Origin: Brevibacterium yomogidense
GTDB lineage: Bacteria > Actinomycetota > Actinomycetes > Actinomycetales > Brevibacteriaceae
Assembly: GCF_900163715.1 (NCBI RefSeq)
Contig: NZ_FWFF01000020.1
Coordinates: 186,001-250,000, forward strand
Reading direction: 5' to 3'
DNA length: 64,000 nucleotides
Of this stretch, positions 34,003 to 42,927 are shown in pieces. The position numbers and the translations under genes were made by a program. The first letter of the stretch is position 1, and every line of letters begins with the position of its first letter. Under the pieces are notes generated by a model. It ran no database searches and had not been told where the DNA came from. It was given only the letters and a program-made list of their open reading frames with translations.

Positions 34003-35706
34003 ATGACTGATCCGTCCACGACCGGCCCGTCCCAGCAGTCGGCCGCAGAACCGACGATCATCTACCCCGCACGGCTGGTGCGGACGATGGATCCCACCTG
34101 CCCCACCGCCGAGGCCGTCGCGGTGCGCGGAGACCGCTTCCGCGCCGTCGGGACGGTGGAGGAGCTGCTCACCTACCCACGCGCCGTCGTCGACGATCGG
34201 TACAAGGACGCGGTCCTGCTGCCCGGATTCGTCGAGGCCCACAGCCATGCCGGCACCGGCAACGTCTGGAAGGGGACGTACATCGGGTTCGTCGACCGCA
34301 CGGACCCCGATGGTGTGCACTGGCCAGGCTGCCGATCGGTCGAGGACGTCATCTCCCGACTGCGAGCGGAGGAGGGGAAGCTCAAGGACCCGGACCGCAC
34401 GATGATCGCGTGGGGTCTCGACCCGATCTTCTTCGACGGGCAGCCTCTCACTGCACCTGACCTCGACCGGGTGTCCACGACGCGCCCGATCTTTATCAAT
34501 CACGCGAGCGGCCACGCGTGCACCGTCAACACCGCGGCGATCCGGCGGTGCGGGGTGGATGAGGCGACGGACGTCGAGGGCGTCTCGCTCGACGCGGACG
34601 GCAGGCCCAACGGCGAGCTGCACGAGTTCGCGGCGATGGGGCTCGTGCAGGAGCTGGCGAAGAACAGCGACCTGCTGAGCGTCGATGCGGAGGCACTCGC
34701 GAAGTTCGGCCAGAACGCGGTGAACACCGGCACGACGACCGTGACGGACCTGGGATCGCGCCTGCTCATGAGCGACGAGGGGGTCGACCTGTACCGCGGC
34801 GCGGTGGGTGACGACTACCCCGCTCGGCTGCACGTCTTCCACTTCGGTGCGGGCGTGGGCCCGGTGTCCTCCGGCCTCGTCGAGGACGCGCAGCGGCTCA
34901 TCGGGCTGCAGGATGCATCCACGAACAAGCTGCGGTTCGGTGCCGTGAAGCTCATGCTCGACGGCACGCTGCAGGGCTTCACCGCACGGGTGCGGGAGCC
35001 CGGCTACTACGGCGATCAGCCCAACGGCATGTGGAACGTGAGCCCGGAGGAGTTCCACCGCGCGTTCGAGGTCTTCCACCAGGCCGGGCTGCTCATCCAC
35101 GTCCACTGCAACGGCGACCAGTCGACCCAGCTGTTCCTCGACACCCTCGAGCGGGTGCTCATCGCGCACCCGCGGCCCGATCACCGCCACACGTGCACGC
35201 ACTCGCAGATGTCCACCCCCGCGCAGTACCGCAGGCTCGCGGCCCTGGGCGCGTGCGCGAACATCTTCTCCAACCACATCTGGCAGTGGGGCGACCAGCA
35301 CCTGGACCTCACGATGGGACCTGATCGGGCGCGCCGGAACAATGCGGCTGCCACGGCTCTGCGGAGCGGCGTGCCGATCAGCGTGCACTCCGATTCCCCC
35401 GTCACCCCGCTGGGGCCCCTCGCGTCCGCGAAGCACGCGGCGACCCGCCTCACGCAGTCCGGACGTGTCATGGGTGAGAACGAGCGGATCAGTGCGGAGG
35501 CGGCGCTGGAGGCGATCACGCTGGGCAGCGCGTTCATGCTCAAACGCGACGACGAGGTCGGATCGATCGAGCCGGGCAAGTTCGCAGACCTGGCGGTGCT
35601 CGCGGAGGACCCGCTCGCGGTCGCGCCCGAGGCCATGGGCGACATCCGCATCCACGGCACCGTAGTGGGAGGCCAGCACTTCGCCAGCAACGTGCAGGAG
35701 CGGTGA
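34003..35706 (+). CDS. Amidohydrolase, YtcJ-like metal-dependent hydrolase
   Basis: A 567-residue TIM-barrel hydrolase with a beta-sandwich formed by both ends. The HxH metal motif is GFVEAHSHAGTG, later ligands appear in LLIHVHCNGDQ and HTCTHSQM, and the catalytic Asp in ISVHSDSPVTP. Lys in GAVKLMLDGT may be the carbamylated ligand. Members hydrolyse amide or ester bonds in unknown compounds. AAGGAG lies 6 nt before ATG 34003. The downstream COG0523 GTPase gene overlaps its stop codon, which suggests that the GTPase supplies metal to this hydrolase. Confidence 0.9.
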   Translation: MTDPSTTGPSQQSAAEPTIIYPARLVRTMDPTCPTAEAVAVRGDRFRAVGTVEELLTYPRAVVDDRYKDAVLLPGFVEAHSHAGTGNVWKGTYIGFVDRTDPDGVHWPGCRSVEDVISRLRAEEGKLKDPDRTMIAWGLDPIFFDGQPLTAPDLDRVSTTRPIFINHASGHACTVNTAAIRRCGVDEATDVEGVSLDADGRPNGELHEFAAMGLVQELAKNSDLLSVDAEALAKFGQNAVNTGTTTVTDLGSRLLMSDEGVDLYRGAVGDDYPARLHVFHFGAGVGPVSSGLVEDAQRLIGLQDASTNKLRFGAVKLMLDGTLQGFTARVREPGYYGDQPNGMWNVSPEEFHRAFEVFHQAGLLIHVHCNGDQSTQLFLDTLERVLIAHPRPDHRHTCTHSQMSTPAQYRRLAALGACANIFSNHIWQWGDQHLDLTMGPDRARRNNAAATALRSGVPISVHSDSPVTPLGPLASAKHAATRLTQSGRVMGENERISAEAALEAITLGSAFMLKRDDEVGSIEPGKFADLAVLAEDPLAVAPEAMGDIRIHGTVVGGQHFASNVQER

Positions 35707-36728
35707 GTACACGCACGAAGCCGCTCACACTGATGAGCGGTTACCTGGGGTCGGGGAAGACGACGCTCATCAACCACGTCCTGGGCAGCGGAGCGCTGGG
35801 GCGAGCAGCGGTCGTCGTCAACGACTTCGGCGACGTGAACATCGATGCGGCGCTCATCCGGTCGTCCGGAGCAGACACGATCGAGCTGACGAACGGGTGC
35901 ATCTGCTGTCAGATCACGGACGACGTGCAGCGCACCATGGGCGCACTGGCGGCACGCGACGACCTGGATCACGTCGTGTGCGAGGTGAGCGGGATCGGCG
36001 ACCCCGCCCAGCTGGGCGCGTGGAGGACCTACCCGGGATTCCGGCCCGGCGGGATAGTCGTGTGCGTCGATGCCGGGGTGACGGTGAGGCGACTGCGAGA
36101 CGAGTACGTGGCCGACATCGTCCGGGCGCAGATCGCGGCTGCCGACCTGCTGGTGGTGACGAAGGCGGATGCGGCGGGCGACTTGGGAATCTCGCTGACG
36201 GTGGAAGCGTGCAAGGCGATTGCGGGAGAAGTGCCTGTGCAGGTCGTGCGGGGCGAGGACTGGACAGCCACGCTCAGGGCTCTCGAGAGTGTCGCGCGTG
36301 AGACCGGCCGCCCCGCAGACAGCCATCCGGATTCTCCGTCGGATCCCTCTTCAGAGCATTCCGCGGTCCACTCGACGCTCACCGTCGACATGACAGGACC
36401 GATCGACGTCGAGGGGGTCGTCGAAGTGCTGCGGTCCCACGAACCGAACCTGGTGCGGGCGAAGGGGATCGTGCAGGACTCGGCGGGCGCGTGGGTCACG
36501 GTGCAGCTGGCAGGAGGACTCGTGACGGTCGAGCCGGCCGGGGCGGCCCCAGGGTCATCGGCTCCCGGCTCGGTGGCTCCCGGTGAGTCAGTTTCCAGTG
36601 GATCAGTTCCCGGGCCGTCTGGTTCGGCTCCCGGGCCGTCCGCCATCGTCCTCATCGCAGCGGGACCTGACGCAGATGAGGCACTGGAGCGAGCTGCGCA
36701 GGAACTGGCGGGGCGGTCGCCACAGTGA
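35703..36728 (+). CDS. COG0523 (CobW/ZNG1-like) GTPase, probable metallochaperone
   Basis: A 341-residue G3E-family GTPase. Walker A is GYLGSGKTT (residues 13-21), the metal-binding CICC motif is at 66-69 in NGCICCQ, ESG-type switch residues appear as CEVSGIGDP, and the guanine motif is VTKAD. A short CobW C-terminal domain follows at about 225-275. It is interrupted by a Pro/Gly/Ser-rich linker of about 35 residues before a final helix. The GTG start overlaps the amidohydrolase stop as GTGA, so the two are translated together. Zinc is the likely metal for this group but is not proven by sequence. Confidence 0.9.
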   Translation: MSTRTKPLTLMSGYLGSGKTTLINHVLGSGALGRAAVVVNDFGDVNIDAALIRSSGADTIELTNGCICCQITDDVQRTMGALAARDDLDHVVCEVSGIGDPAQLGAWRTYPGFRPGGIVVCVDAGVTVRRLRDEYVADIVRAQIAAADLLVVTKADAAGDLGISLTVEACKAIAGEVPVQVVRGEDWTATLRALESVARETGRPADSHPDSPSDPSSEHSAVHSTLTVDMTGPIDVEGVVEVLRSHEPNLVRAKGIVQDSAGAWVTVQLAGGLVTVEPAGAAPGSSAPGSVAPGESVSSGSVPGPSGSAPGPSAIVLIAAGPDADEALERAAQELAGRSPQ

Positions 36729-36926
36729 TCGGACCTCGGTGGCGGCGACCGGCACCTCGGCGGCGGTACTGCGGATTCGAGTGTTCAACATCCGCACGGC
36801 CCGCGTCCCGGATTCGTGCAGGTGTTGAGCTCTCGACCCTGCGTTGCGGCCCGGGGACGGCCCGGGGCTGGGTGGGGCCGGGGCCGTATCCGTCAGCTGG
36901 CCGTAGTCGGCGGCCGGCCGGAGCCG

Positions 36927-37517
36927 TCAGTCGGTGAGTTCGAAGTTGCGGACGTAGGCGTCGCGCAGGGCGTCCCAGCCCACGGCCATCGCGTCCTCAC
37001 CGACGACCCGCTCGACGTCCTGGCCGTCGAGCACCAGCGAGAGCACCGTGAAGCACACGTGCCAGCCTGCCGCCGTCATCGGCACCAGCTCCTGCTGTGC
37101 GAATGTCTGGGTCAGAGCGAGGTGCGTCGACTCGATGGGCTGCTCGGCCGCCTCGGCGCCGACGTGGACCTCGGACTCCGTGAGCTCCCACAGCACCTCG
37201 CCCATGCCCCAGGCATGGCGCAGGACGGTGCCGGGCTCCAGTTCGATGACCCGGGCCTCGGCCGCGGGGGCGTCGGGTGACTCCTGGGACTGGGCCGGAC
37301 CGACCTCGGTGAGTGGACGGTCAGGGACGATCGGCGACCAGAGCGCCAGCAGCTCCGGCTGCGTGAGATGGTCCCAGACCCGCGACGCAGGAGCATCGAC
37401 CGTCAGACCCAGCGTCAGCAGCGTCGTACCGTGCGACAGCGACTGCGACTCCGCGGATACCGGGAGGGAGGCGAGCGCACCGGTGACGGCGGCTACGGTC
37501 TGATCGGTCAGCGGCAT
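36927..37517 (-). CDS. SRPBCC (AHSA1-like) domain protein
   Basis: A 196-residue protein with a START/Bet v1-like fold. The core VDAPASRVWDHLTQPELLALWSP, then VIELEPGTVLRHAWG and a long C-terminal helix (FTVLSLVLDGQD) are typical of AHSA1 or polyketide-cyclase-like proteins, which bind hydrophobic ligands. Function is not known. ATG 37517 has AAGGAG 7 nt upstream; the open frame before it is not conserved. It is convergent with the COG0523 gene, 198 bp away, and I see nothing coding in that gap. Confidence 0.82.
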   Translation of the reverse strand: MPLTDQTVAAVTGALASLPVSAESQSLSHGTTLLTLGLTVDAPASRVWDHLTQPELLALWSPIVPDRPLTEVGPAQSQESPDAPAAEARVIELEPGTVLRHAWGMGEVLWELTESEVHVGAEAAEQPIESTHLALTQTFAQQELVPMTAAGWHVCFTVLSLVLDGQDVERVVGEDAMAVGWDALRDAYVRNFELTD

Positions 37518-37823
37518 GCGGGACTCCTTCTGCACGTGCGCGGGGGACGTATCCGATCCGACCCTATCCGAGCGGTCTGCCCGACCGGCTCCGAGCGACG
37601 CGCCGGGCAGGCTCCGCACAGTAAGCCCGGCTGGGTCCTTGCGGCGAGCCCGGCCGGGTCCGCACAGCGGAGGACGAACCGCAGAGGCCGATGAGTCCGT
37701 CACTTGAGATCGTCCTCAATTCCGTTGACCCGCACACGCAGGTGTGAAAGATTCTGAACGAACGATAAGAAGTGCGGGACCCGTGTCCACGCACTTGATC
37801 TGACCCCGCTCGAAGGAGAGAAC
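37518..37823. other. 306-bp divergent intergenic region
   Basis: This gap between the SRPBCC gene and a short-chain dehydrogenase holds no credible gene. Its left half is very GC-rich with repeats of CGAGCC- and GGTCCGCACAG-type words. Its right half is lower in GC and carries the dehydrogenase promoter and possible operator described separately. Confidence 0.6.
37725..37771 (+). promoter_or_regulatory. Promoter and imperfect palindrome before the 37.8 kb dehydrogenase
   Basis: TTGACC (37725-37730) followed after 16-17 bp by AAAGATT is a possible promoter. Just downstream, 37752-37771 (TTCTGAACGA and ACGATAAGAA) is a 20-bp imperfect palindrome with 7 of 10 arm positions paired. This would be well placed for a TetR-type repressor. 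It shares CTGAACGAACGA with the region before the Nudix gene at 57.2 kb. Confidence 0.4.
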
Positions 37824-38579
37824 ATGTCAGCACGTTTCCAGGACAAGGTCGCGATCGTCACCGGCGCATCGCGCGGCATCGGGCTGGGGATCGCCCAGCG
37901 ACTCGTCGATGAGGGCGCCCGCGTCCTGCTCACCGCTCGCGGCGAGGACGCCCTCAAAGAGGCGGTCGAGCAGCTGGGCGGACCCGACAAAGCGATCTAC
38001 GCCGCCGGCAAGGGCGACGACGACGCCCACCAGGATGCGGCCATCGCCCAGGTGACCGAGGCCTTCGGACCCGTCGACATCCTCGTGAACAACACCGGCA
38101 TCAACCCCGTCTACGGCCCCCTCATCGACATGGAGGACCGGGCGATCTCGAAGCTGTTCAGCGTGAACGTCCTCTCCACCATGCAGTGGACGCGCAAGGT
38201 CTACGCGGCGTCGATGAAGGAGCGCGGCGGATCGATCGTCAACCTGTCGTCGGTCGCCGCAGTCCGCCAGCCCCACATGATCGGGTTCTACGGCGCGACG
38301 AAGCAGATGATCACGCACATCACCAAGCAGTACGCGATGGAGCTCGGCCCGGACATCCGCGTCAACGCGATCGCCCCGGCCGTCGTGAAGACGAAGTTCG
38401 CGGAGAAGCTCTACGAGGAGGGCGAGGAGAAGGTCGCGGCCGCCTACCCGGCCAAGCGCCTGGGCGTCCCGGAGGACATCGCGGCCCTGGCCGCCTTCCT
38501 CCTGTCGGACGAGGCTTCGTGGATCACCGGCGAGCTGGTCGTCGCAGACGGCGGCGTCACCCTGGGCGGAGGCGCCTGA
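37824..38579 (+). CDS. Short-chain dehydrogenase (FabG-like)
   Basis: A 251-residue classical SDR of the 3-oxoacyl reductase type. TGASRGIG, NNTGIN, the catalytic Ser (NLSSVAA), YGATK and the final ITGELVVADGG are all present. It reads NNTG instead of the usual NNAG. AAGGAGAGAAC precedes the ATG. Its neighbours suggest a role in acyl-CoA degradation as 3-hydroxyacyl-CoA dehydrogenase, which is inference. Confidence 0.9.
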   Translation: MSARFQDKVAIVTGASRGIGLGIAQRLVDEGARVLLTARGEDALKEAVEQLGGPDKAIYAAGKGDDDAHQDAAIAQVTEAFGPVDILVNNTGINPVYGPLIDMEDRAISKLFSVNVLSTMQWTRKVYAASMKERGGSIVNLSSVAAVRQPHMIGFYGATKQMITHITKQYAMELGPDIRVNAIAPAVVKTKFAEKLYEEGEEKVAAAYPAKRLGVPEDIAALAAFLLSDEASWITGELVVADGGVTLGGGA

Positions 38580-38631
38580 GGGCGACGCTCTGACCGACGT
38601 GCCCTGACGGAGATCCTCCGCGGGGCGTGCA

Positions 38632-38675
38632 GGCTGAGGGGCAGGGGAGGCGTGACGCGCCCCTGCCCCTCAGCC
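38632..38675. terminator. Bidirectional hairpin between dehydrogenase and MFS genes
   Basis: A perfect 16-bp stem (GGCTGAGGGGCAGGGG and its complement) closes a 12-nt loop that can itself pair as GCG/CGC. It lies 52 bp after the dehydrogenase stop and 7 bp past the convergent MFS stop. Confidence 0.85.
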
Positions 38676-38682
38676 CGTTCCG

Positions 38683-40107
38683 CTACTCCTCAGCCTGTTC
38701 CACGATCCGCGCGGCGAAGAGGGCGAACAGCACCGTGAGCAGCACGGTCGCCAGGGTGGTCCAGCCATACGCAGTCGTCATCGGCAGCAGCTGGGTCAGC
38801 CCCGCGAAGATCGTCGACAGCACGGCGATGCCCAGCCCGATCCCCGTCTGCTGCGCCGTGGCCACCAGCCCGCCGGTCAGCCCCGCCGCCTCATCGGGCA
38901 CCGCGGCCATGACGACGGACACCAGCGGCCCCATCATGAGCCCCTGTCCGCCGCCGATCAGCACCCCTGCGAACTGGTACCAGACGAAGAAGTGGTCGAC
39001 GCCCACGATCGCGACGATGCCCAGGCCCACGAGCCCGACGCCCTGGATCACCGATGCCATGAGCAGCGTCCGCCGCCCTCCGTGCACCGTGCCGCCCAGC
39101 CGCACCACGATCCGCGGGGCCAGGGCGGATGCGATGACGAAGGCGAGCGCCAGTGTCGCGGTCGCCAGTCCCGATTCCCAGGGCGCCAGCCCATAGCCCT
39201 GCTGGCTGAGGATCGCGTAGTTGTAGGCGAACCCGCCGATCATCATGAACAGCAGGCACGCGAGCGCCATCCCGGTGCGCACCGCCGGTTCCCGCATGAC
39301 CTCCAGCGGCAGGATCGAGGGACGCTGCGAGCGCTCGCGCAGGCGTGCGTGCAGGGCCAGCAGGCCGAAGCACACCGCCGAGGCCCCCAGCAGTCCCGCG
39401 GTCCACAGCAGCGGGCCCGGTGGAGACAGCGGCGCGACCAGGTCGATGGCCGCGACATTCGTGAGCCCGGCGATGAGGAACAGCAGCGCCAGCGCCACGA
39501 GCACCGAGCCTCGGGCGTCGAGTCCCAGCGGCCTCGGCGATCGGGTCTCCGTGAGGTGCCTCGCGCCCACCCACGCGATGACGGCGAGCACGCCCACGGT
39601 GGCGAACGCGGCTCGCCACCCCAGGTCTGGGCCGAAAGCGCTGTTGACCAGCCCTCCGATCACCTGGCCGGACACGGTGCCGCTGCCGGCGAAGACGCTG
39701 TAGAGGCCCACCGCACGCAGCCGCGCACTCCCCTGCAGGATCGACTGGATGCTCGCGAGCACCTGCGGCGTGGTGACCGCTGCCGCACAGCCCTGGACCA
39801 GTCGCGCAGCGACGAGGAACTCCACGGTCGGGGCGCTGGCCGTGAGCAGCGCGGTGATCGCCAGCGCCAGGGTGCCCACGCGGAACATGCGCCGGCGACC
39901 CCACCGGTCCCCCAGTCGCCCGAAGAAGATGAGGCCCGCGGCGAAGGTCGCAGAGTACGCGCCGACGACCAGGGAGGTTCCGGACTCGGAGATCTGCAGA
40001 CCGTACTGGATGCCGGGAGCGGAGATCGCGGCGACGGCGATCGTGTACGTGGCGAGGAAGGTGACGACGTAGAGGGGCCAAACAGTGGGTCGCGACGACT
40101 CCTGCAT
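38683..40107 (-). CDS. MFS transporter (DHA2/EmrB-like)
   Basis: A 474-residue carrier with about 14 predicted helices, as in the DHA2 drug:proton antiporter family. Loop 2-3 contains GRLGDRWGRRRMFRVG, and the start of helix 5 reads FAGSGTVSGQVIGG, resembling antiporter motif C. The substrate may be a drug or a small acid. ATG 40107 has AGGTG 7 nt upstream. TCGA-ACAC-TCGA at 40124-40135, 17 bp before the start, is a possible repressor site. The 124-bp gap from the next MFS gene suggests its own promoter. Confidence 0.88.
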   Translation of the reverse strand: MQESSRPTVWPLYVVTFLATYTIAVAAISAPGIQYGLQISESGTSLVVGAYSATFAAGLIFFGRLGDRWGRRRMFRVGTLALAITALLTASAPTVEFLVAARLVQGCAAAVTTPQVLASIQSILQGSARLRAVGLYSVFAGSGTVSGQVIGGLVNSAFGPDLGWRAAFATVGVLAVIAWVGARHLTETRSPRPLGLDARGSVLVALALLFLIAGLTNVAAIDLVAPLSPPGPLLWTAGLLGASAVCFGLLALHARLRERSQRPSILPLEVMREPAVRTGMALACLLFMMIGGFAYNYAILSQQGYGLAPWESGLATATLALAFVIASALAPRIVVRLGGTVHGGRRTLLMASVIQGVGLVGLGIVAIVGVDHFFVWYQFAGVLIGGGQGLMMGPLVSVVMAAVPDEAAGLTGGLVATAQQTGIGLGIAVLSTIFAGLTQLLPMTTAYGWTTLATVLLTVLFALFAARIVEQAEE

Positions 40108-40230
40108 CTGCACCACACCTTTGTCGAACACTCGATAGAAACAGCGACTCCACGTCACTCTAGACCACGGCGGTGCTCTCGAACCGGAGGGTCAGGCAGC
40201 AGGCTACGGGCTGGCTGGGCGGCACGCGCC

Positions 40231-41646
40231 TCACCGGTCCGTGAGCGGTCCCCCGGACACCACCAGCGACATCGCCGCAGCGGCCGCGACCGCGGCACCG
40301 GCGAACAGCAGCAGCATCGACCCGACCGGGTAGAGCAGCGCCGTCCAGGCGAAGCCCGTCGCGAGTCCCATGAAGCGCGCCGTGTTGTGCATGCCGAACG
40401 CCAGGGAGTTCTTCCCCGTCTGCGACAGCGACACGGAGAAGGCGGAGATGCTCTGGCCCGCGTTGATCGCGACGCCCATCAGGAGCAGGGCGATGATGAT
40501 GCCCACCGACTGCACGCCGACGAGCGCCGTGCCCGGCCCCCAGTCCATCCACACGCCCAGGAGCAGCGGGACGGCGATCAGGGCGCCCAGCGAGGTGATC
40601 GCGGCTCTCCAGCCGCCCAGCTTCGTCCGCAGGGCAGACGTCAGTCGCGCCGATGTCGCCATCGCAGCCGCCATCGCGAAGACGATCACTCCGACCGGGC
40701 CGGGTCCCAGACCCAGCTCCTGCGCGATCCACAGCGGCAACGAGGACAGCACGATCCCCATGATGAACATCGTCGTCGCCGCCATCGCAGTCGCGCGAGC
40801 GTACCTGCGCTCCAGCAGGGACCTCGGCGGCAGGAGCCTGTCCGGCCGCTTCGCCGCGATCACGAGGAAGATCACGCCGCTCACCAGCGCGGCGAGGCCC
40901 ACCATCACATCCGGGCCCCAGGCGACGCGCTGGCCGACCATCGTGGCGGCCACGACGAACAGCCCGATCGACAGCATGAGGACGACGACGCCCGGCGCAT
41001 GGATCGGCACCCTGCGGCCCGGGAGATGCGGCACCGTCACGAGTACTGCCACCAGGAGGATCGCGGAGAAGATCCCGGCGAAGCCGAAGACGCCGCGCCA
41101 GCCGAAGAACTGGGCGACGAGACCGCCGATGGGCGGACCCATCGCCTGGCCGACACCGATCGCGGCCGCCCACGCAGCCAGCGCGGAGGCGCCCTTGGCG
41201 GGCCACAGCGCGGGCAGGGACCTCTGCACGCCCGGTGGGAACGTCGCGCACGCGATCCCCTGGACGGCGCGCAGCACGATCAGCATCTCCAGGCTCGTCG
41301 AGAAGACTGCGGCGAGCTGGGCGACGGACAGCAGGCCCAGCCCCACCGCGACGACGCGGATGGCGCCCAGACGGTCGCACAGCCAGCCGGCCAGCGGGAC
41401 GAAGACGGCCATCGCGACGGTGTACGCCGCGATGCTCAGGACGACGCGGCTGTCGGACGCCCCGAAGTCCTCCTTGATCCAGTCCAGCGGCGCGTTGATG
41501 ATCGTGCCGCCCACTGTGCCGGCCGAGGTCGTGCCCAGCAGCGCGACGTACGCCGCGCGCCCCGGCACCCGTGACGGCGCACCGCCGCCCGCATCATCCG
41601 GAGGGTCGCCGGGTGTCCCGTCTCCACGTCCCGGCGGTCGACTCAT
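40231..41646 (-). CDS. MFS transporter
   Basis: A 471-residue carrier with about 14 helices and a hydrophilic N-terminus of 28 residues. The loop after helix 2 reads GWLCDRLGAIRVVAVG and helix 4 starts RAVQGIACATFPPGVQRSL, as in DHA2-type MFS proteins. Its ATG lies 6 bp after the CoA-transferase stop and uses GGAGGA inside that gene, so it belongs to the CoA-transferase operon. Import of the acid used by the operon is a reasonable guess. Confidence 0.87.
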   Translation of the reverse strand: MSRPPGRGDGTPGDPPDDAGGGAPSRVPGRAAYVALLGTTSAGTVGGTIINAPLDWIKEDFGASDSRVVLSIAAYTVAMAVFVPLAGWLCDRLGAIRVVAVGLGLLSVAQLAAVFSTSLEMLIVLRAVQGIACATFPPGVQRSLPALWPAKGASALAAWAAAIGVGQAMGPPIGGLVAQFFGWRGVFGFAGIFSAILLVAVLVTVPHLPGRRVPIHAPGVVVLMLSIGLFVVAATMVGQRVAWGPDVMVGLAALVSGVIFLVIAAKRPDRLLPPRSLLERRYARATAMAATTMFIMGIVLSSLPLWIAQELGLGPGPVGVIVFAMAAAMATSARLTSALRTKLGGWRAAITSLGALIAVPLLLGVWMDWGPGTALVGVQSVGIIIALLLMGVAINAGQSISAFSVSLSQTGKNSLAFGMHNTARFMGLATGFAWTALLYPVGSMLLLFAGAAVAAAAAMSLVVSGGPLTDR

Positions 41647-41652
41647 CCCGGG

Positions 41653-42837
41653 TCAGTCCTCCTGCGTCGGAGTGCTCAGCCACGCGCGGACCCGCTCGGA
41701 GTCCTGCCCCAGAGTGGGCGGCGCGAGGTCGTAGGAGACCTTCGTCTTCGACATCGTGATCGGGTTGCGGACGGTGGGGATGACGCGGTCACCGGATCCG
41801 GCCTCGGCGACGGGATCCAGCCCCATCGACTCGGCCAGCTGCACGCCCTGCTCGATCGTGTTGATGGGGGCGCACGGCAGGCCGGCGGCGGAGAGGATCT
41901 CGTACCATTCCTGCGCGTCCTTGTGCGACAGGGCCTCCGTGAGCAGCGGCTCGAGGTCCTTCCGATGCGCATTGCGGGGCAGCGCGGTGGCGAACCGGTC
42001 GTCCTCGAGCCATTCCGGCCGACCCACGCCGTTCGCCAGCATCACGAACTGACGGTCGTTGCCGCAGGCGATGATGAGGTCGCCGTCCTTCGTGGGCATC
42101 GGCTGGTACGGGTACAGGCTGGGGTGCTCGTTGCCCATCCGGTGCGGGACATTGCCCGCGGCGACGTACCCGGACGTCTGATTGACCAGCCCGGACAGCG
42201 CGGATGACAGAAGGTTCGTGTCCACCTTCTGCCCCTCCCCCGTGGTGAGCCGATGCTGCAGGGAGGCGAGGATGCCGATCGTGGTGTGCAGGCCGGTGAT
42301 GACGTCGAAGATCGCGACACCCGCGCGGAAGGGGGGCCCGTCCGCGTCACCCGTGAGGCTCATGAAGCCGGACAGACCCTGGACCAGCAGGTCGTAGCCG
42401 GGCTGCGGGTTCGAGGGGCCGAAACCGGTCACCGACGAGTAGACGACGTCGGGGTTGTCCTTCGCCACCGAGTCGTAGTCGAGCCCGAACTTCACGAGGC
42501 CGCCGGGCTTGAAGTTCTCCACGACGACGTCCGCGCGGCGCGCCAGCTCACGCGCGAGCTCCAGGTCGTCGGCGTCCTTGAAGTCGAGCACCACGTCGTA
42601 CTTGTTGCGGTTGATCGACAGGTAGTACGTCGCGTCCTCGTCGCGCACCGGCGGCCTCCACTGCCGGGTGTCATCCCCGCCGGGGCCCTCCACCTTGATG
42701 ACGGTGGCGCCCAGGTCCGCGAGCATCATCGTCGCGTAGGGGCCCGCGAGCACGCGGGAGAAGTCCGCGACCACGATCCCGGACAGCGGACCGCTGCCCT
42801 GCCGATCGAAGATCTCGTGGAGGTCTTCAGTGCTCAT
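41653..42837 (-). CDS. Family III CoA-transferase (CaiB/BaiF)
   Basis: A 394-residue CoA-transferase. It contains VADFSRVLAGPYATMMLADLGA (conserved centre), VIKVEGPGGDD, INRNKYDVVLDFK and the catalytic Asp in PGYDLLVQGLSG. These enzymes move CoA between carboxylic acids, usually from succinyl-CoA to the growth substrate. AAGGAG lies 11 nt before ATG 42837. It stands 84 bp after the beta subunit of a family I CoA-transferase, separated by a 23-bp tandem repeat, and is followed by an MFS gene. Confidence 0.92.
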   Translation of the reverse strand: MSTEDLHEIFDRQGSGPLSGIVVADFSRVLAGPYATMMLADLGATVIKVEGPGGDDTRQWRPPVRDEDATYYLSINRNKYDVVLDFKDADDLELARELARRADVVVENFKPGGLVKFGLDYDSVAKDNPDVVYSSVTGFGPSNPQPGYDLLVQGLSGFMSLTGDADGPPFRAGVAIFDVITGLHTTIGILASLQHRLTTGEGQKVDTNLLSSALSGLVNQTSGYVAAGNVPHRMGNEHPSLYPYQPMPTKDGDLIIACGNDRQFVMLANGVGRPEWLEDDRFATALPRNAHRKDLEPLLTEALSHKDAQEWYEILSAAGLPCAPINTIEQGVQLAESMGLDPVAEAGSGDRVIPTVRNPITMSKTKVSYDLAPPTLGQDSERVRAWLSTPTQED

Positions 42838-42870
42838 GTGCGTGGGTGCTCCTTGGTCGTGGTGATGCGT

Positions 42871-42927
42871 GTCGTCAGAGGGGTCAGCAGCTGGTCGTCA
42901 GGGGGGCCAGCAGCTGGTCGTCAGCGG
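42871..42927. repeat. 23-bp tandem repeat, 2.4 copies, at the end of the beta-subunit gene
   Basis: Units 42871-42893 and 42894-42916 differ at two bases (GTCGTCAGAGGGGTCAGCAG and GTCGTCAGGGGGGCCAGCAG, then CTG). The partial third unit at 42917-42927 contains the stop codon of the CoA-transferase beta gene. Each full unit holds CAGCTG at the join and a TGA in the minus-strand frame. Confidence 0.85.

Noticed and set aside
36729-36926. Small gene between the COG0523 and SRPBCC genes
   Set aside because: The open frames there are Arg/Pro-rich, lack ribosome sites and show no conserved pattern.
38992-41574. An 860-codon plus-strand frame opposite both MFS genes
   Set aside because: Dominated by Arg, His, Gln and Asp with no fold signature. 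It is the complement of membrane-protein codons.
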